IMG/VR virus record: IMGVR_UViG_3300017710_000021
Coordinates: 1 to 35,941 of that record
Source: a virus
Direction: 5' to 3' (one strand)
DNA: 35,941 nt
Every line of letters starts with the position of its first letter. Positions within the stretch are counted from its first letter, which is position 1. The notes under the pieces were generated by a model. The model was not told the DNA's origin, did no database searches, and worked only from the letters and a program-made list of their open reading frames with translations. Positions 24,090-31,572 of the stretch are shown one piece after another. Position numbers and translations under genes: made by a program.

Positions 24090-26183
24090 TTACTTAGAAT
24101 ATGTATAGCACTATTCTTAGCCGTGCCTATACCTGCATTTGCAGATGAAACACCTACAACTACTACAACCACTACTACTACAATACCTGAAGGTCAAGTA
24201 GTAGAAACAGAAACCTTTGACGGTGGTGTAGATTCTAATGAACAGACAACAGATATAGTTGTACCTGAAACAGAGAATAATAATTTAGTAAACATAGACA
24301 ATACCTGGAGTGGTTTGTATGGTATGACAAACACTCATATAGAACTTGAATATCAAAAACATAGTGGTGGTTCTAACGACTATGAGTTTACCTTGCCTGA
24401 AGACCATGATGTCTATGAGGTAGGTTTTACTATAGGTGCATTAAATAATACAGGTAGTGTTGAGTACACACATAGTGATGACACTACACAAAGTAATACT
24501 ATAGATGCACAGACTTACAGTAATAACAATACAATGTGGGAAGATATTGTTTATAACATTTATGACCAAACAAATCTATTTATAGATAAGTTTGTTATAA
24601 CAATTAATGACTGGGCTTTAGTAGATGACATAGAGATAAAGTACATAGGCACTACTACTACCACCCTTGACCCTTTAACAATACAGAGAAATGCTAACTT
24701 TGCTTCGTATGGTATATCAGAAACTGATGAAGAAAAAGGTATAAGAGAAGAAGAAGAAGCTGAAGTCTTGGAACAAATTATTGTTATGGAGATACAAGAA
24801 GCAATAGAGGTTGAATCTAATATGGCTGAGACAGGATACAACGAGACCGATGAAGAAAGAGCAGAAAGAGAAGAGCGTACTAATATTGTTATTGTTGTTG
24901 GAGACGAAGAGGTTACATACACAGAGAAAGAACAGAACGATGGCACTATAGACCGTGACCAGGAGAGAGCTATGAACGAGCAGCTATATGGTGTAGCTCT
25001 TACAAATGAACAGATAGAAAGAGGAGACTTAGAATTATATGATGTCGAAATTATTGACGAAGATATATACGAAGAAGAAGAACAGTTTATTGATGATGCT
25101 GACATACTTGACATTGAATACATTGAACTTACAGAAGAAGAGATGGAAAGAGAAGCTAAAGAGTTGGAGTATGAGCAGGAGATTGAGTTCTTTGAGTTTG
25201 AATCTGAGGAAAAAGCTAGAGAGTTTATTGACACACTAATTGAACTAGAAGAGATGGACTTAGAAATTTATGAAGTAGAAATTTTTGAGGAGGATATTGT
25301 TATTGATGAGGTAGACTGGATAGATATATATGTAGAAAACGATTTGTTTCCACCTACTGAAGAAGAAATACAAGAAGATTTGTTGGAGGTACAAGATGAA
25401 AAAGTTAAAGAAAATGTCGAGGAAGTTTTGGATGAGTCGATACAGGAAATTGTTAGTGAAGATACGTCAACCACAACATTACCGAGAGTGGAAGAGGAAG
25501 AATCCATAGAGCTTACTGAAGAGGAAGTAGCTGTTGAAGTTGCAGAGATAGAAAAAGTTATTGTTATTGAGATAGAGATAGCTACTGAACAAGAGATAGA
25601 AGAGTTTACAGAAGAGGAGTTAGTAGAGTATGAAGAAGCTAAAGAAGAAGCAATACAAGAGTATGTCGAAGAGCTTACCAACGAAGAAGCATCAGAAGTT
25701 TTAGAAGAAGTTAATGATATTGGTGTACAGAACTTAGACCAGGCATCAGAAGAAGTACAAGAAGTTATACAGGCTGTAGTTGAGGAAGCTATTGAAGATG
25801 TAGCTGAACTTACAGAAGAACAAGTAGAAGTTGTAGCTGAGGTACTCCAGGTAGAGGCAGAAGACGTAGAGATAATAGCTGAGTCTGTTAAAGAGGACGA
25901 GGTTATAGCTGAGGCAGTAGAAGAGTACGTTGAGAGAGCCGTGGAGAACGCTGACGTAGAGAATTACACACTAGCTGACGTTGTGACAGAGGTATCTTAT
26001 GAATCGTTTATAGAAAATCCTATAGAGACATTCGTAGATTTTAATAATTTAGGAGACATAACTGTTGCAAACATAGGAGATGACATGACTCAAGACCAGA
26101 AGGAAAAAGCTCAAGAGGTTGTAGTGCCAGTTATTCTGACTAGAATAGCTAGTATGGCAGCTTTCATGTTTAGGAGAAGTTGA
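24087..26183 (+). CDS. secreted, membrane-anchored Glu-rich protein
   Basis: A 698-aa protein. Residues 1-19 are a signal peptide (LLRICIALFLAVPIPAFA, cut before D20). A nine-Thr run (24-32) follows. Residues about 60-190 are a beta-rich domain (HIELEYQKHSGGSNDYEFTL ... IEIKYIG), closed by another TTTTT. About 210-640 are extremely rich in Glu with Val/Ile heptads, probably long acidic helices. The end has a hydrophobic helix and basic tail (VILTRIASMAAFMFRRS). It would span the envelope from membrane to outside. It lies in the lysis block; roles could be envelope disruption or surface exclusion, but neither is shown. The GTG start has no own ribosome site and seems coupled to the microprotein. 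Confidence 0.7.
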   Translation: MLLRICIALFLAVPIPAFADETPTTTTTTTTTIPEGQVVETETFDGGVDSNEQTTDIVVPETENNNLVNIDNTWSGLYGMTNTHIELEYQKHSGGSNDYEFTLPEDHDVYEVGFTIGALNNTGSVEYTHSDDTTQSNTIDAQTYSNNNTMWEDIVYNIYDQTNLFIDKFVITINDWALVDDIEIKYIGTTTTTLDPLTIQRNANFASYGISETDEEKGIREEEEAEVLEQIIVMEIQEAIEVESNMAETGYNETDEERAEREERTNIVIVVGDEEVTYTEKEQNDGTIDRDQERAMNEQLYGVALTNEQIERGDLELYDVEIIDEDIYEEEEQFIDDADILDIEYIELTEEEMEREAKELEYEQEIEFFEFESEEKAREFIDTLIELEEMDLEIYEVEIFEEDIVIDEVDWIDIYVENDLFPPTEEEIQEDLLEVQDEKVKENVEEVLDESIQEIVSEDTSTTTLPRVEEEESIELTEEEVAVEVAEIEKVIVIEIEIATEQEIEEFTEEELVEYEEAKEEAIQEYVEELTNEEASEVLEEVNDIGVQNLDQASEEVQEVIQAVVEEAIEDVAELTEEQVEVVAEVLQVEAEDVEIIAESVKEDEVIAEAVEEYVERAVENADVENYTLADVVTEVSYESFIENPIETFVDFNNLGDITVANIGDDMTQDQKEKAQEVVVPVILTRIASMAAFMFRRS

Positions 26184-26368
26184 TGATTAAAAAGCTATGG
26201 GCTTGGTTTATCGCAGCAATTAAAGAAACATTAAACCTTAGTTGGACTTTGGTTGGTTTAGTTATTGCAACACTTACCTTGACAGGTTCTGCACAACAAG
26301 TAACAGGGTTAGCTACGTTAATAACATTAGCTGTATGGTTACTTACTATTAGTTTTAGAAAGGATTAA
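26183..26368 (+). CDS. small two-helix membrane protein, holin candidate
   Basis: A 61-aa protein with two hydrophobic segments (LSWTLVGLVIATLTLTGSA and GLATLITLAVWLLTI) and a basic end (SFRKD). The ATG at 26183 shares bases with the stop of the secreted protein (TGATG) and has AGGAGA 7 nt upstream; a TTG one codon earlier is less likely. A short protein with two membrane helices next to lysis genes may be a holin or antiholin. The 69-aa protein downstream is the better holin candidate. Confidence 0.6.
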   Translation: MIKKLWAWFIAAIKETLNLSWTLVGLVIATLTLTGSAQQVTGLATLITLAVWLLTISFRKD

Positions 26369-26964
26369 TGATGCAACTAGATGTTATTAGAACACAGTTC
26401 GGCAAGGATGCTACCAACGGTATGCTATTTATAGATGGTCTATTTGAATGTTATACATTAGAAGACCAGTATCAAGCAGTCAAAGTAATGCACGAGACCT
26501 GCATACCTGAGGGTACATACGATGTACAGTTTAGAAAGACTGGTGGGTTTCATGCTAAGTATACAGAGAGATACAAGAACGCACATTATGGCATGTTGCA
26601 CATACAAAACGTACCTAATTTTACTTACATACTGATACACACTGGCAACACAGATGAGCATACCAGTGGGTGTCTCATTGTTGGAGAAAGTCAACAGGAC
26701 TTAGACATATCTGCTGACGGATTTATAGGTTCAAGTGCCGTAGCGTACAAGAAAATGTATGCAAAGGTGGCTAATCAATTACTACAAGGTAAGAAAGTTA
26801 CCATTAAATACAATACAATAAACAATCTATTAGAAAATAAACCATTGGATAACAAAGCTAAAGACCATTTGATATTAGCTGAGTCTGTATATGATAAATT
26901 GCAAGAGATAAACGGTAATGTCATCAAGACTAATGCTATGATTAAAGGTAGATTAATAAACTAG
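26368..26964 (+). CDS. DUF5675-family protein, possible cell-wall enzyme
   Basis: A 198-aa protein. HTGNTDEHTSGCLIVG (residues 91-106) with His91, His98 and Cys102 is the signature of the DUF5675 family. The preceding segment FECYTLEDQ ... CIPEGTYDV also fits. The family is common near phage lysis genes and its His/Cys arrangement recalls L,D-transpeptidase-like catalytic centres, but its activity is not established to my knowledge. The C-terminal 60 residues are an extra helical extension. It is flanked by two candidate holins, so it is the best endolysin-like candidate of the window. Its start overlaps the previous stop (TAATG). Confidence 0.7.
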   Translation: MMQLDVIRTQFGKDATNGMLFIDGLFECYTLEDQYQAVKVMHETCIPEGTYDVQFRKTGGFHAKYTERYKNAHYGMLHIQNVPNFTYILIHTGNTDEHTSGCLIVGESQQDLDISADGFIGSSAVAYKKMYAKVANQLLQGKKVTIKYNTINNLLENKPLDNKAKDHLILAESVYDKLQEINGNVIKTNAMIKGRLIN

Positions 26965-26974
26965 GAGATTATAA

Positions 26975-27184
26975 ATGAGTGCAGAACTTAAAGATATGTT
27001 GGAGAGAACAAGTTGGACCTTCGTAGAAGCGTTCATCGGTGCTTTAACAGTAGCTCCATTGGTAGGTGTAGACGCTGAAGTACTTCAGTTGGCTGCTCTT
27101 GCAGGTGGTGGTGCAGCTTTAGCTGTAATTAAGACTTACGCCAAAAAACAAATTGGTGGTAACTCACAATCAGTCAGCAAATAA
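26975..27184 (+). CDS. holin (actinophage r1t-like type)
   Basis: A 69-aa protein. The pattern is RTSWTFVEAFIGALTVAPLVG, then VLQLAALAGGGAALAVIKTYA, then a basic tail KKQIGG. This matches the short holins of actinobacteriophages (R-T-x-x-T-F-x-Q-x-F-L-G-A-L ... A-A-L-A-A-x-L-S-x-I-K). Two membrane helices and a charged end suit a pore former that releases or activates the lytic enzyme. It has an AGGAGA ribosome site and directly follows the DUF5675 gene. It is the last gene before the metallophosphoesterase leader. Confidence 0.65.
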   Translation: MSAELKDMLERTSWTFVEAFIGALTVAPLVGVDAEVLQLAALAGGGAALAVIKTYAKKQIGGNSQSVSK

Positions 27185-27210
27185 TTTAATTAAATACACG
27201 ATTTCTAAGT

Positions 27211-27251
27211 AAACCTCTATAGACTGTTGGTAACAGGGCTAAAGGAGGTTT
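27211..27251 (+). promoter_or_regulatory. structured leader that hides the ribosome binding site
   Basis: AAACCTC (27211-27217) pairs with GAGGTTT (27245-27251), which contains most of the Shine-Dalgarno AAGGAGG of the following gene. Nested inside are TAG / CTA (27220-27222 with 27239-27241) and CTGTT / AACAG (27224-27228 with 27232-27236, loop GGT). The three stacked helices make a compact RNA that would hold translation off until opened. No known riboswitch class is recognised. Confidence 0.5.
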
Positions 27252-27252
27252 T

Positions 27253-28431
27253 ATGCCAAAGAAAAAAAAGCTATCCTCTGAAGAGTTAGGTAATAACTTT
27301 TACAAAGCAGGATGGATGCCAGGCTATGAGATAGATAATGTCACTGGTCTTGGAGAAATCACACACGTAGGAAACGACCCCAACTATCAATCAAAGTATG
27401 ATGACATACTAAAAGAGTGGGGCTTTGACCCAAACTTATATGAAATAGATGGGCAAGTTCGTGCATCTAGTTGGAATACACAGCTAAAAGGTGGACAAGT
27501 CGAGACATTCTATGCGTTTAAAGGTATTGTTCGCAAGAAAAAACCAGGTCACGACAAATACTTTAAGCAATTACTGAGTGCTGCAAAAAGAAAAGTACCT
27601 GTAAAGAAGTATGACAAGGGTGGAGACACAGCGTTCATGTTCTTTATGAGTGACTGGCAACTGGGTAAAAAAGATTACGGTGTAGTGAATACAGTCAAGA
27701 GATATGATGTAGCTTTACAAGATGCAGTACAAAGAATTAAAGAACTACGTAAAACTAACGTACAAATAGATGAGATATATATAGCAGGTGTTGGAGACCT
27801 TACAGAAAACTGCTACGGATTCTATGATTCTCAACCATTTAATATAGAGCTGACACTAATAGAACAGTACGCACTAGCTAGAAGTATGATGATGAAAACA
27901 ATAGATACATTCTTACCATTAGCTAAACGTATTGTATTGTGTGGAGTACCAGGTAATCATGGCGAGACCTCCAGGTCAGGCAAGGGTCAGGTTACAACTA
28001 CACGTTTAGATAACTCAGACACTATGCACATGGAAATATGCAAAGAGATTATGTCTGCTAATCCTGATAGATATGGACACGTAGAAGTAAACATACCTGA
28101 AGGATTTCATCAGAACATTACCGTCAAAGGTAAGACTGTTGCTATGACACATGGACATATGTCAACAGGTGGTGGTAACGCTGAAGCTAAGATAGAATCG
28201 TGGTGGAAAGGACAGATGTATGGTTTCTTACCATCGGGAGACGCAGAGATTCTTGTAACAGGTCACTATCATCACTTTCGTAGTAAGCAGCAAGGAGATA
28301 GAACTTGGTTTCAGTGTCCTTCATTAGATAAGAGCATAGACTTTACTGCAAGGACAGGTAACTGGTCACACCCAGGTGTCTTATCGTTTACTGTCAGCAA
28401 TAAAGGTTGGGATAACTTAAAAATCTTGTAG
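27253..28431 (+). CDS. calcineurin-like metallophosphoesterase
   Basis: A 392-aa protein. After a basic N-terminus and a 120-residue N-terminal region, the metallophosphoesterase motifs appear in order: SDWQ (Asp134, with Gln in place of the usual His), GD (181-182), GNHGE (234-238), THGH (299-302) and GHYHHF (337-342). This is the set for a two-metal phosphoesterase acting on phosphodiesters, possibly DNA. Such enzymes are frequent in actinophages and are often annotated as exonuclease or phosphoesterase; the substrate here is unknown. It is the last gene of the rightward block and faces the leftward block. The strong AAGGAGG is covered by a hairpin. Confidence 0.8.
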   Translation: MPKKKKLSSEELGNNFYKAGWMPGYEIDNVTGLGEITHVGNDPNYQSKYDDILKEWGFDPNLYEIDGQVRASSWNTQLKGGQVETFYAFKGIVRKKKPGHDKYFKQLLSAAKRKVPVKKYDKGGDTAFMFFMSDWQLGKKDYGVVNTVKRYDVALQDAVQRIKELRKTNVQIDEIYIAGVGDLTENCYGFYDSQPFNIELTLIEQYALARSMMMKTIDTFLPLAKRIVLCGVPGNHGETSRSGKGQVTTTRLDNSDTMHMEICKEIMSANPDRYGHVEVNIPEGFHQNITVKGKTVAMTHGHMSTGGGNAEAKIESWWKGQMYGFLPSGDAEILVTGHYHHFRSKQQGDRTWFQCPSLDKSIDFTARTGNWSHPGVLSFTVSNKGWDNLKIL

Positions 28432-28516
28432 TTTGTGTGGTACATAGTGCCACTACTATATTGTCTCTTGTCTGAGGGCAACCTCAAAGGGATAGATGCT
28501 CAATGTTTATAGGGTT
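28432..28516. terminator. convergent intergenic region with two hairpins
   Basis: The only junction where the two gene blocks meet tail to tail. It holds GTGGTAC-ATA-GTGCCAC (28437-28453, one wobble pair) and TGAGG-GCAA-CCTCA (28473-28486, GNRA-type loop). Neither has a long U-tract, but the place calls for termination from both sides, so they may act together as a bidirectional terminator. Confidence 0.4.
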
Positions 28517-28822
28517 TTAGTTAACAAGGTCTAAATTATACATACTGTATTTAAGAGTTAGTTCTTCCCCTGGTTCTATATTTTTTAGTGCCGTTAAGTA
28601 TTTGTATCCTTGTATGTCAACAGTTCTGCAGTTCGGTTCGTCATTATGATTAACAAAACCTCCGAGTGGTGTGCGAATAAATCTATTAGGAAATCTTGTA
28701 TCATGTACATGTGATATGCCTAAGCTATATCCTTGCTCGATAGCAGTAACACAAAACAAACCTAACCCATCTATATCTGATACTCGTATCGTTACACATT
28801 CAGGCAGTGGTGTGTACCCCAT
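28517..28822 (-). CDS. SET-domain protein
   Basis: A 101-aa protein with the core motifs of the SET fold: SDIDGLGLF (15-23, the usual S-x-x-x-G-x-G-L/V-F start), GGFVNHNDEPNC (54-65, the NH-S-x-x-PN-C knot motif) and GEELTLKY (85-92). SET proteins transfer methyl groups from S-adenosylmethionine to lysines. This copy is minimal, without pre- or post-SET cysteine clusters, like small bacterial and viral members. The substrate could be a host or phage DNA-binding protein, but nothing shows which. It is translated by a TAATG coupling from the upstream gene and is last in the leftward block. Confidence 0.75.
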   Translation of the reverse strand: MGYTPLPECVTIRVSDIDGLGLFCVTAIEQGYSLGISHVHDTRFPNRFIRTPLGGFVNHNDEPNCRTVDIQGYKYLTALKNIEPGEELTLKYSMYNLDLVN

Positions 28823-29130
28823 TAGAAAGGTGCCTCATCTTGTAAATCTTTATATACTTTCTGTTCATCTAAAGTACTTACAAGTGCATGACATGTTGCC
28901 CATGTCCAGGCATGTGGGTTGTATTCATCTACAAGTTTATACCTTGTAGCACAAAAGACATTACCCTCATTGTCGTAGTAGGTATCTTTATTATCTTTGC
29001 ACAAGTAAGGTGCTTTGTGTGTACGGTCAGGTTCAGCAGGAATATCAAAGTTATAAGTAGGGTATCTTTTTTTTATTCTATCTAGTAACTTGTTGATTGA
29101 TTCGCTGCTACCTATTTCTTCTAAAGCCAT
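28822..29130 (-). CDS. small protein with SSB-like C-terminal tail
   Basis: A 102-aa protein with no recognised fold. It contains APYLCKDNKDTYYDNEGNVFC, possibly a small metal or beta element, and a Trp-rich helix (AWTWATCHAL). It ends LQDEAPF, which resembles the acidic -DD-x-PF tip of SSB that recruits repair and replication enzymes; actinobacterial SSB often ends DEPPF. It lies next to the Erf-like annealing gene, overlapping it by 10 nt, which fits a recombination or replication role. A second small gene here (31572-31847) has a DEPPF end. Confidence 0.6.
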   Translation of the reverse strand: MALEEIGSSESINKLLDRIKKRYPTYNFDIPAEPDRTHKAPYLCKDNKDTYYDNEGNVFCATRYKLVDEYNPHAWTWATCHALVSTLDEQKVYKDLQDEAPF

Positions 29131-29981
29131 TTATCAAATGGAAAGTCTTTGCTACCTATGTACCAACCTTTACCACAACCATCTTTGTCTGCACCATAGT
29201 TGTCACAAGTAAAGTCAGGTATGTTTTTAGCTTTCTCATTAGTTGCTTTTGTTTCTCTGTTGTCCTTAATCCATTCAAACTTTTGACAGTCAGGACATTG
29301 CATTTGTGTATCACTTATATCAGTAGTCATGCTGTCTAACATAGCCTTGTCATCTTGCATAAGCGTACCGAAATGACCTAAGAAAGTTTTCATATCTCCG
29401 TCAGACCAATCCTCTATCTCTTTAGGCAGGTTGTCTTCCATTGATTGTTGCCAAGCAGAATCTTTAATTTGTTTTCTTAGCTTTGCATCAGGACACATGT
29501 CTTTAATGATATCTGATATTTGGTCAGCAACAGATTGTTCATCAGCTCCTATGTCTTTAGAAAAGTCTTGCTTAGCTTTCTTAAGTGCAGCATCTTCTTG
29601 TTCTATGACAATGTCTTTAACTCTGCCTGTCTTCTGTATTGGTTGTACCTTACTCATCTCTTCTTGTGACGGTCTCTTTTTAGTACTACCTTGATACTTC
29701 CAATTAGCTAATGCTCTACCGATAGCTGATGTTTCGCAATTTTCCATCCAAGCATCTGCGTTTGCAAATCCACCTTGACCTTTAGTTTCTTGTGCAAGAC
29801 CTGTTGATACAGGGTTTACATCTTCCCTATTTAGATAGACCATTGCTTTAACAATTACCATAGTGCCGTCATCACTTGTTTTTACAACCTCTGTAAACAC
29901 ACGTCCATCAGGGTAATCCTTCCAAAACTTTTTTAGTCTTACCTCTACTACTTCATAATCATCTTTATTATATTTAGCCAT
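29121..29981 (-). CDS. Erf-like ssDNA-annealing/binding protein with zinc ribbon
   Basis: A 286-aa protein. Residues 1-100 include NPVSTGLAQETKGQGGFANA and CETSAIGRALANW (82-94), followed by KKRPSQEEMSKV. This block is typical of the Erf/Rad52-like single-strand annealing group common in actinophages. A charged helical middle follows. The end has a zinc-ribbon pattern: CPDC (229-232) with Cys259 and Cys269, seated in aromatic surroundings. It would bind and anneal single-stranded phage DNA in recombination or replication. The family is recalled from motif only; related proteins have sometimes been annotated as SSB. Confidence 0.65.
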   Translation of the reverse strand: MAKYNKDDYEVVEVRLKKFWKDYPDGRVFTEVVKTSDDGTMVIVKAMVYLNREDVNPVSTGLAQETKGQGGFANADAWMENCETSAIGRALANWKYQGSTKKRPSQEEMSKVQPIQKTGRVKDIVIEQEDAALKKAKQDFSKDIGADEQSVADQISDIIKDMCPDAKLRKQIKDSAWQQSMEDNLPKEIEDWSDGDMKTFLGHFGTLMQDDKAMLDSMTTDISDTQMQCPDCQKFEWIKDNRETKATNEKAKNIPDFTCDNYGADKDGCGKGWYIGSKDFPFDKWL

Positions 29982-30200
29982 TTATTCTCCCTCGTTAAGT
30001 ATCTTGTAGACACGTTGCCTACTTAGTTCCGTTGCTTTGCTTATTTGTATTACGCTCCAACCCTCAGCAACAGAATCATTTATTAGTTTAGTCCTGACTT
30101 GTGACAATTTATTAAGCTCATCCTTTTTACTATCCATTAATAGTTTATTAAAAGATAATAGTTCTAGTCCCACTTCATTGCTTTGTCTTTTATTAGTCAT
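29982..30200 (-). CDS. small helix-turn-helix protein
   Basis: A 72-aa basic protein. The C-terminal 25 residues form a clear helix-turn-helix (GWSVIQISKATELSRQRVYKIL), of the type found in resolvase-like and small phage regulators. The N-terminal 45 residues are a charged helix that may dimerise. The ATG at 30200 is chosen over the adjoining GTG at 30203. It overlaps the end of the upstream gene (ATGACTAA) and stops next to the start of the Erf-like gene. A regulator of the leftward block is likely. Confidence 0.65.
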   Translation of the reverse strand: MTNKRQSNEVGLELLSFNKLLMDSKKDELNKLSQVRTKLINDSVAEGWSVIQISKATELSRQRVYKILNEGE

Positions 30201-30471
30201 CACTGTTTAACCAATCTCCAATGTCTCCATCACTAACGTTCCACTCTACCTCTTCATTATTTTTTAAATCAATAATTCTATAACGTGTACTTGATAATGT
30301 ATTTTTTAATTCATCTATACTGTTGAGTTCTTGCAGCTTTATTTTTCTTAGCTCTGTTAAGGTAATACCAAAACCTATGAACACATCTCTAAGTATTTGT
30401 ACTACTGTTATACATATACCTGTTAACAATACAGTCATAATAACTATCAACACAACCCATTGTATCTCCAT
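30193..30471 (-). CDS. single-span membrane protein
   Basis: A 92-aa protein starting MEIQWVVLIVIMTVLLTGIC. One long membrane helix (residues 3-27) is followed by a charged cytoplasmic-like part with a coiled-coil stretch (LTELRKIKLQELNSIDELK) and an acidic end (DGDIGDWLNSDD). I take the ATG at 30471, placed two bases after the stop of the upstream gene with GAAGAAGAG before it. The longer frame to 30543 would overlap that gene. No family is recognised. Confidence 0.6.
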   Translation of the reverse strand: MEIQWVVLIVIMTVLLTGICITVVQILRDVFIGFGITLTELRKIKLQELNSIDELKNTLSSTRYRIIDLKNNEEVEWNVSDGDIGDWLNSDD

Positions 30472-30472
30472 A

Positions 30473-30733
30473 CTACTCTTCTTCCTTGAACGCCTCGTTC
30501 TCCACGGTGTCAGGATTGTCTGCCTGGTATTGTCCCTTTTCATTTCTCGCTCTTACTAACTCTCCGTCTTCATCAACTTCAAGTGTTTGTACAACTACAG
30601 GTACAGTCGCAGTCATTCCTGTAAGTATAATCTTATTGTCTACTCGTATGACGTTACCTGTAAACACTTGCTTGTCTTCTATCTTAAGTGCCATTAGTTC
30701 TGCAACTAAATCTTCTACTGTCATTTCGCTCAT
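30473..30733 (-). CDS. small hypothetical protein
   Basis: An 86-aa protein with a beta-rich centre (QVFTGNVIRVDNKIILTGMT) and an acidic end (AFKEEE). No family is recognised. The last codons contain a GAAGAAGAG stretch that can act as the ribosome site of the next gene. Its start overlaps the stop of the previous gene (ATGA). Confidence 0.6.
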   Translation of the reverse strand: MSEMTVEDLVAELMALKIEDKQVFTGNVIRVDNKIILTGMTATVPVVVQTLEVDEDGELVRARNEKGQYQADNPDTVENEAFKEEE

Positions 30734-30939
30734 TCTTCCTCCATTGCTTTTTCTACTTCGTGTATTTGTATAACCATATCATTATGGTCTTTGACAAACT
30801 GTTCTATAAGTTCATCTACTTTACTTACATTAGTTTCTTTTATTACTAATGTCTTCTCTACTGTTTGACCACCACATGCGTTGGCTAATTCAATAGCCCA
30901 CTTTTTTAGATAGTTAGGTTCGCCAAATAAATTAGCCAT
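30730..30939 (-). CDS. small hypothetical protein (MANLF start)
   Basis: A 69-aa helical, acidic protein starting MANLFGEPNYLKKW and ending KAMEEE. It has a good AAGGAG 5 nt before its ATG. The first five residues are the same as those of the 91-aa protein at 31572-31847, hinting at a shared N-terminal signal or old duplication. Function unknown. Confidence 0.6.
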   Translation of the reverse strand: MANLFGEPNYLKKWAIELANACGGQTVEKTLVIKETNVSKVDELIEQFVKDHNDMVIQIHEVEKAMEEE

Positions 30940-30969
30940 GATTCTCCTTATCCTGTATTGTTTTGTTAT

Positions 30970-31134
30970 CTAGACAACAACAGTAGAACTTGTTGTGAAC
31001 TTGACCACATATCTGCTCGGTTGGTCTTTCAGTTCTCTGACTTTCCTGTTAGCGTCAACAAGATTGTCGAACTCCCACTTACGTTCTTCACTATTGTATA
31101 TATCTATAGCCGTAACTACATACATCATACTCAT
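30970..31134 (-). CDS. 54-aa hypothetical protein
   Basis: A short frame read directly on the minus strand: it starts MSMMYVVTAIDIYN and ends STVVV. It fills an otherwise empty 235-nt gap and has normal amino-acid make-up (KWEFDNLVDANRKVRELKD). No strong ribosome site is seen. A plus-strand frame over the same bases is less protein-like. Confidence 0.5.
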   Translation of the reverse strand: MSMMYVVTAIDIYNSEERKWEFDNLVDANRKVRELKDQPSRYVVKFTTSSTVVV

Positions 31135-31174
31135 AATGTTACTACACATTTACAAATATTGACAACTATCATTG

Positions 31175-31456
31175 TTAAACTAACTTCAAGTTGTTACTTG
31201 TTTCTTCGTCAGGCATTGACAACAAGTAATAAATGTAGTGTCCCTTTTGTTTTGCACGTACAGTAGCTATGTCATAACCCTCTTTTCTTAGGTCGTGCAG
31301 TAGTCCACCGAATCTAGTACATCGTAACTCATAGACAAATTCTCCATTGCTTATCGGTTCTTCATCTCTGAATCTAACTAATGCCCAGGCAATTAAATCT
31401 TTCTTATACTTAATATGCCAGGGTACTCTTGTATTTCTAAACGATTTCACAATCAT
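31175..31456 (-). CDS. winged-helix DNA-binding protein
   Basis: A 93-aa basic protein. The C-terminal half reads RFGGLLHDLRKEGYDIATVRAKQKGHYIYYLL with the N-terminal GEFVYELRC before it. This is the pattern of small phage winged-helix proteins, in which L-R-x-x-G-Y-x-I-x-T lies on the wing side. It probably binds DNA as a regulator. Its ATG overlaps the stop of the 39-aa gene upstream (ATGA). Confidence 0.6.
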   Translation of the reverse strand: MIVKSFRNTRVPWHIKYKKDLIAWALVRFRDEEPISNGEFVYELRCTRFGGLLHDLRKEGYDIATVRAKQKGHYIYYLLSMPDEETSNNLKLV

Positions 31457-31572
31457 TCTTCCTCCTCTTGTATCTCTTCTATCCTTGCGTCAGTTAACAT
31501 GTCGATAACTAAGTTAGGATTTTCCTTGTAGTCTTTGTTGTTAAACATAATCCAATATGTTTTAGTCGGCAT
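31453..31572 (-). CDS. 39-aa hypothetical protein
   Basis: A short frame starting MPTKTYWIMFNNKDYKENP and ending IQEEEE. It fits exactly between its neighbours: its ATG shares a base with the upstream TAA (TAATG), and its own TGA overlaps the next ATG. The codons for the Glu run (GAGGAGGAAGAA) are the ribosome site of the next gene. Perfect coupling on both sides makes it likely to be real. Confidence 0.6.
   Translation of the reverse strand: MPTKTYWIMFNNKDYKENPNLVIDMLTDARIEEIQEEEE

Noticed and set aside
24560-25681. Long Ser-rich minus-strand frames (224 and 137 aa) opposite the Glu-rich gene
   Set aside because: GAA/GAG codons read backwards give TTC/CTC and rarely stop; these are mirror images of the Glu-rich gene with no ribosome site or normal composition.
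27203-27209. CTAAGTAA on the plus strand before the metallophosphoesterase, like the second box of the early element
   Set aside because: There is no TGTAAC 18 nt upstream, so it is a chance half-match.
30958-31266. 102-aa plus-strand frame in the leftward block
   Set aside because: No ribosome site, opposite direction to all neighbours, and it overlaps two minus-strand genes with better composition.
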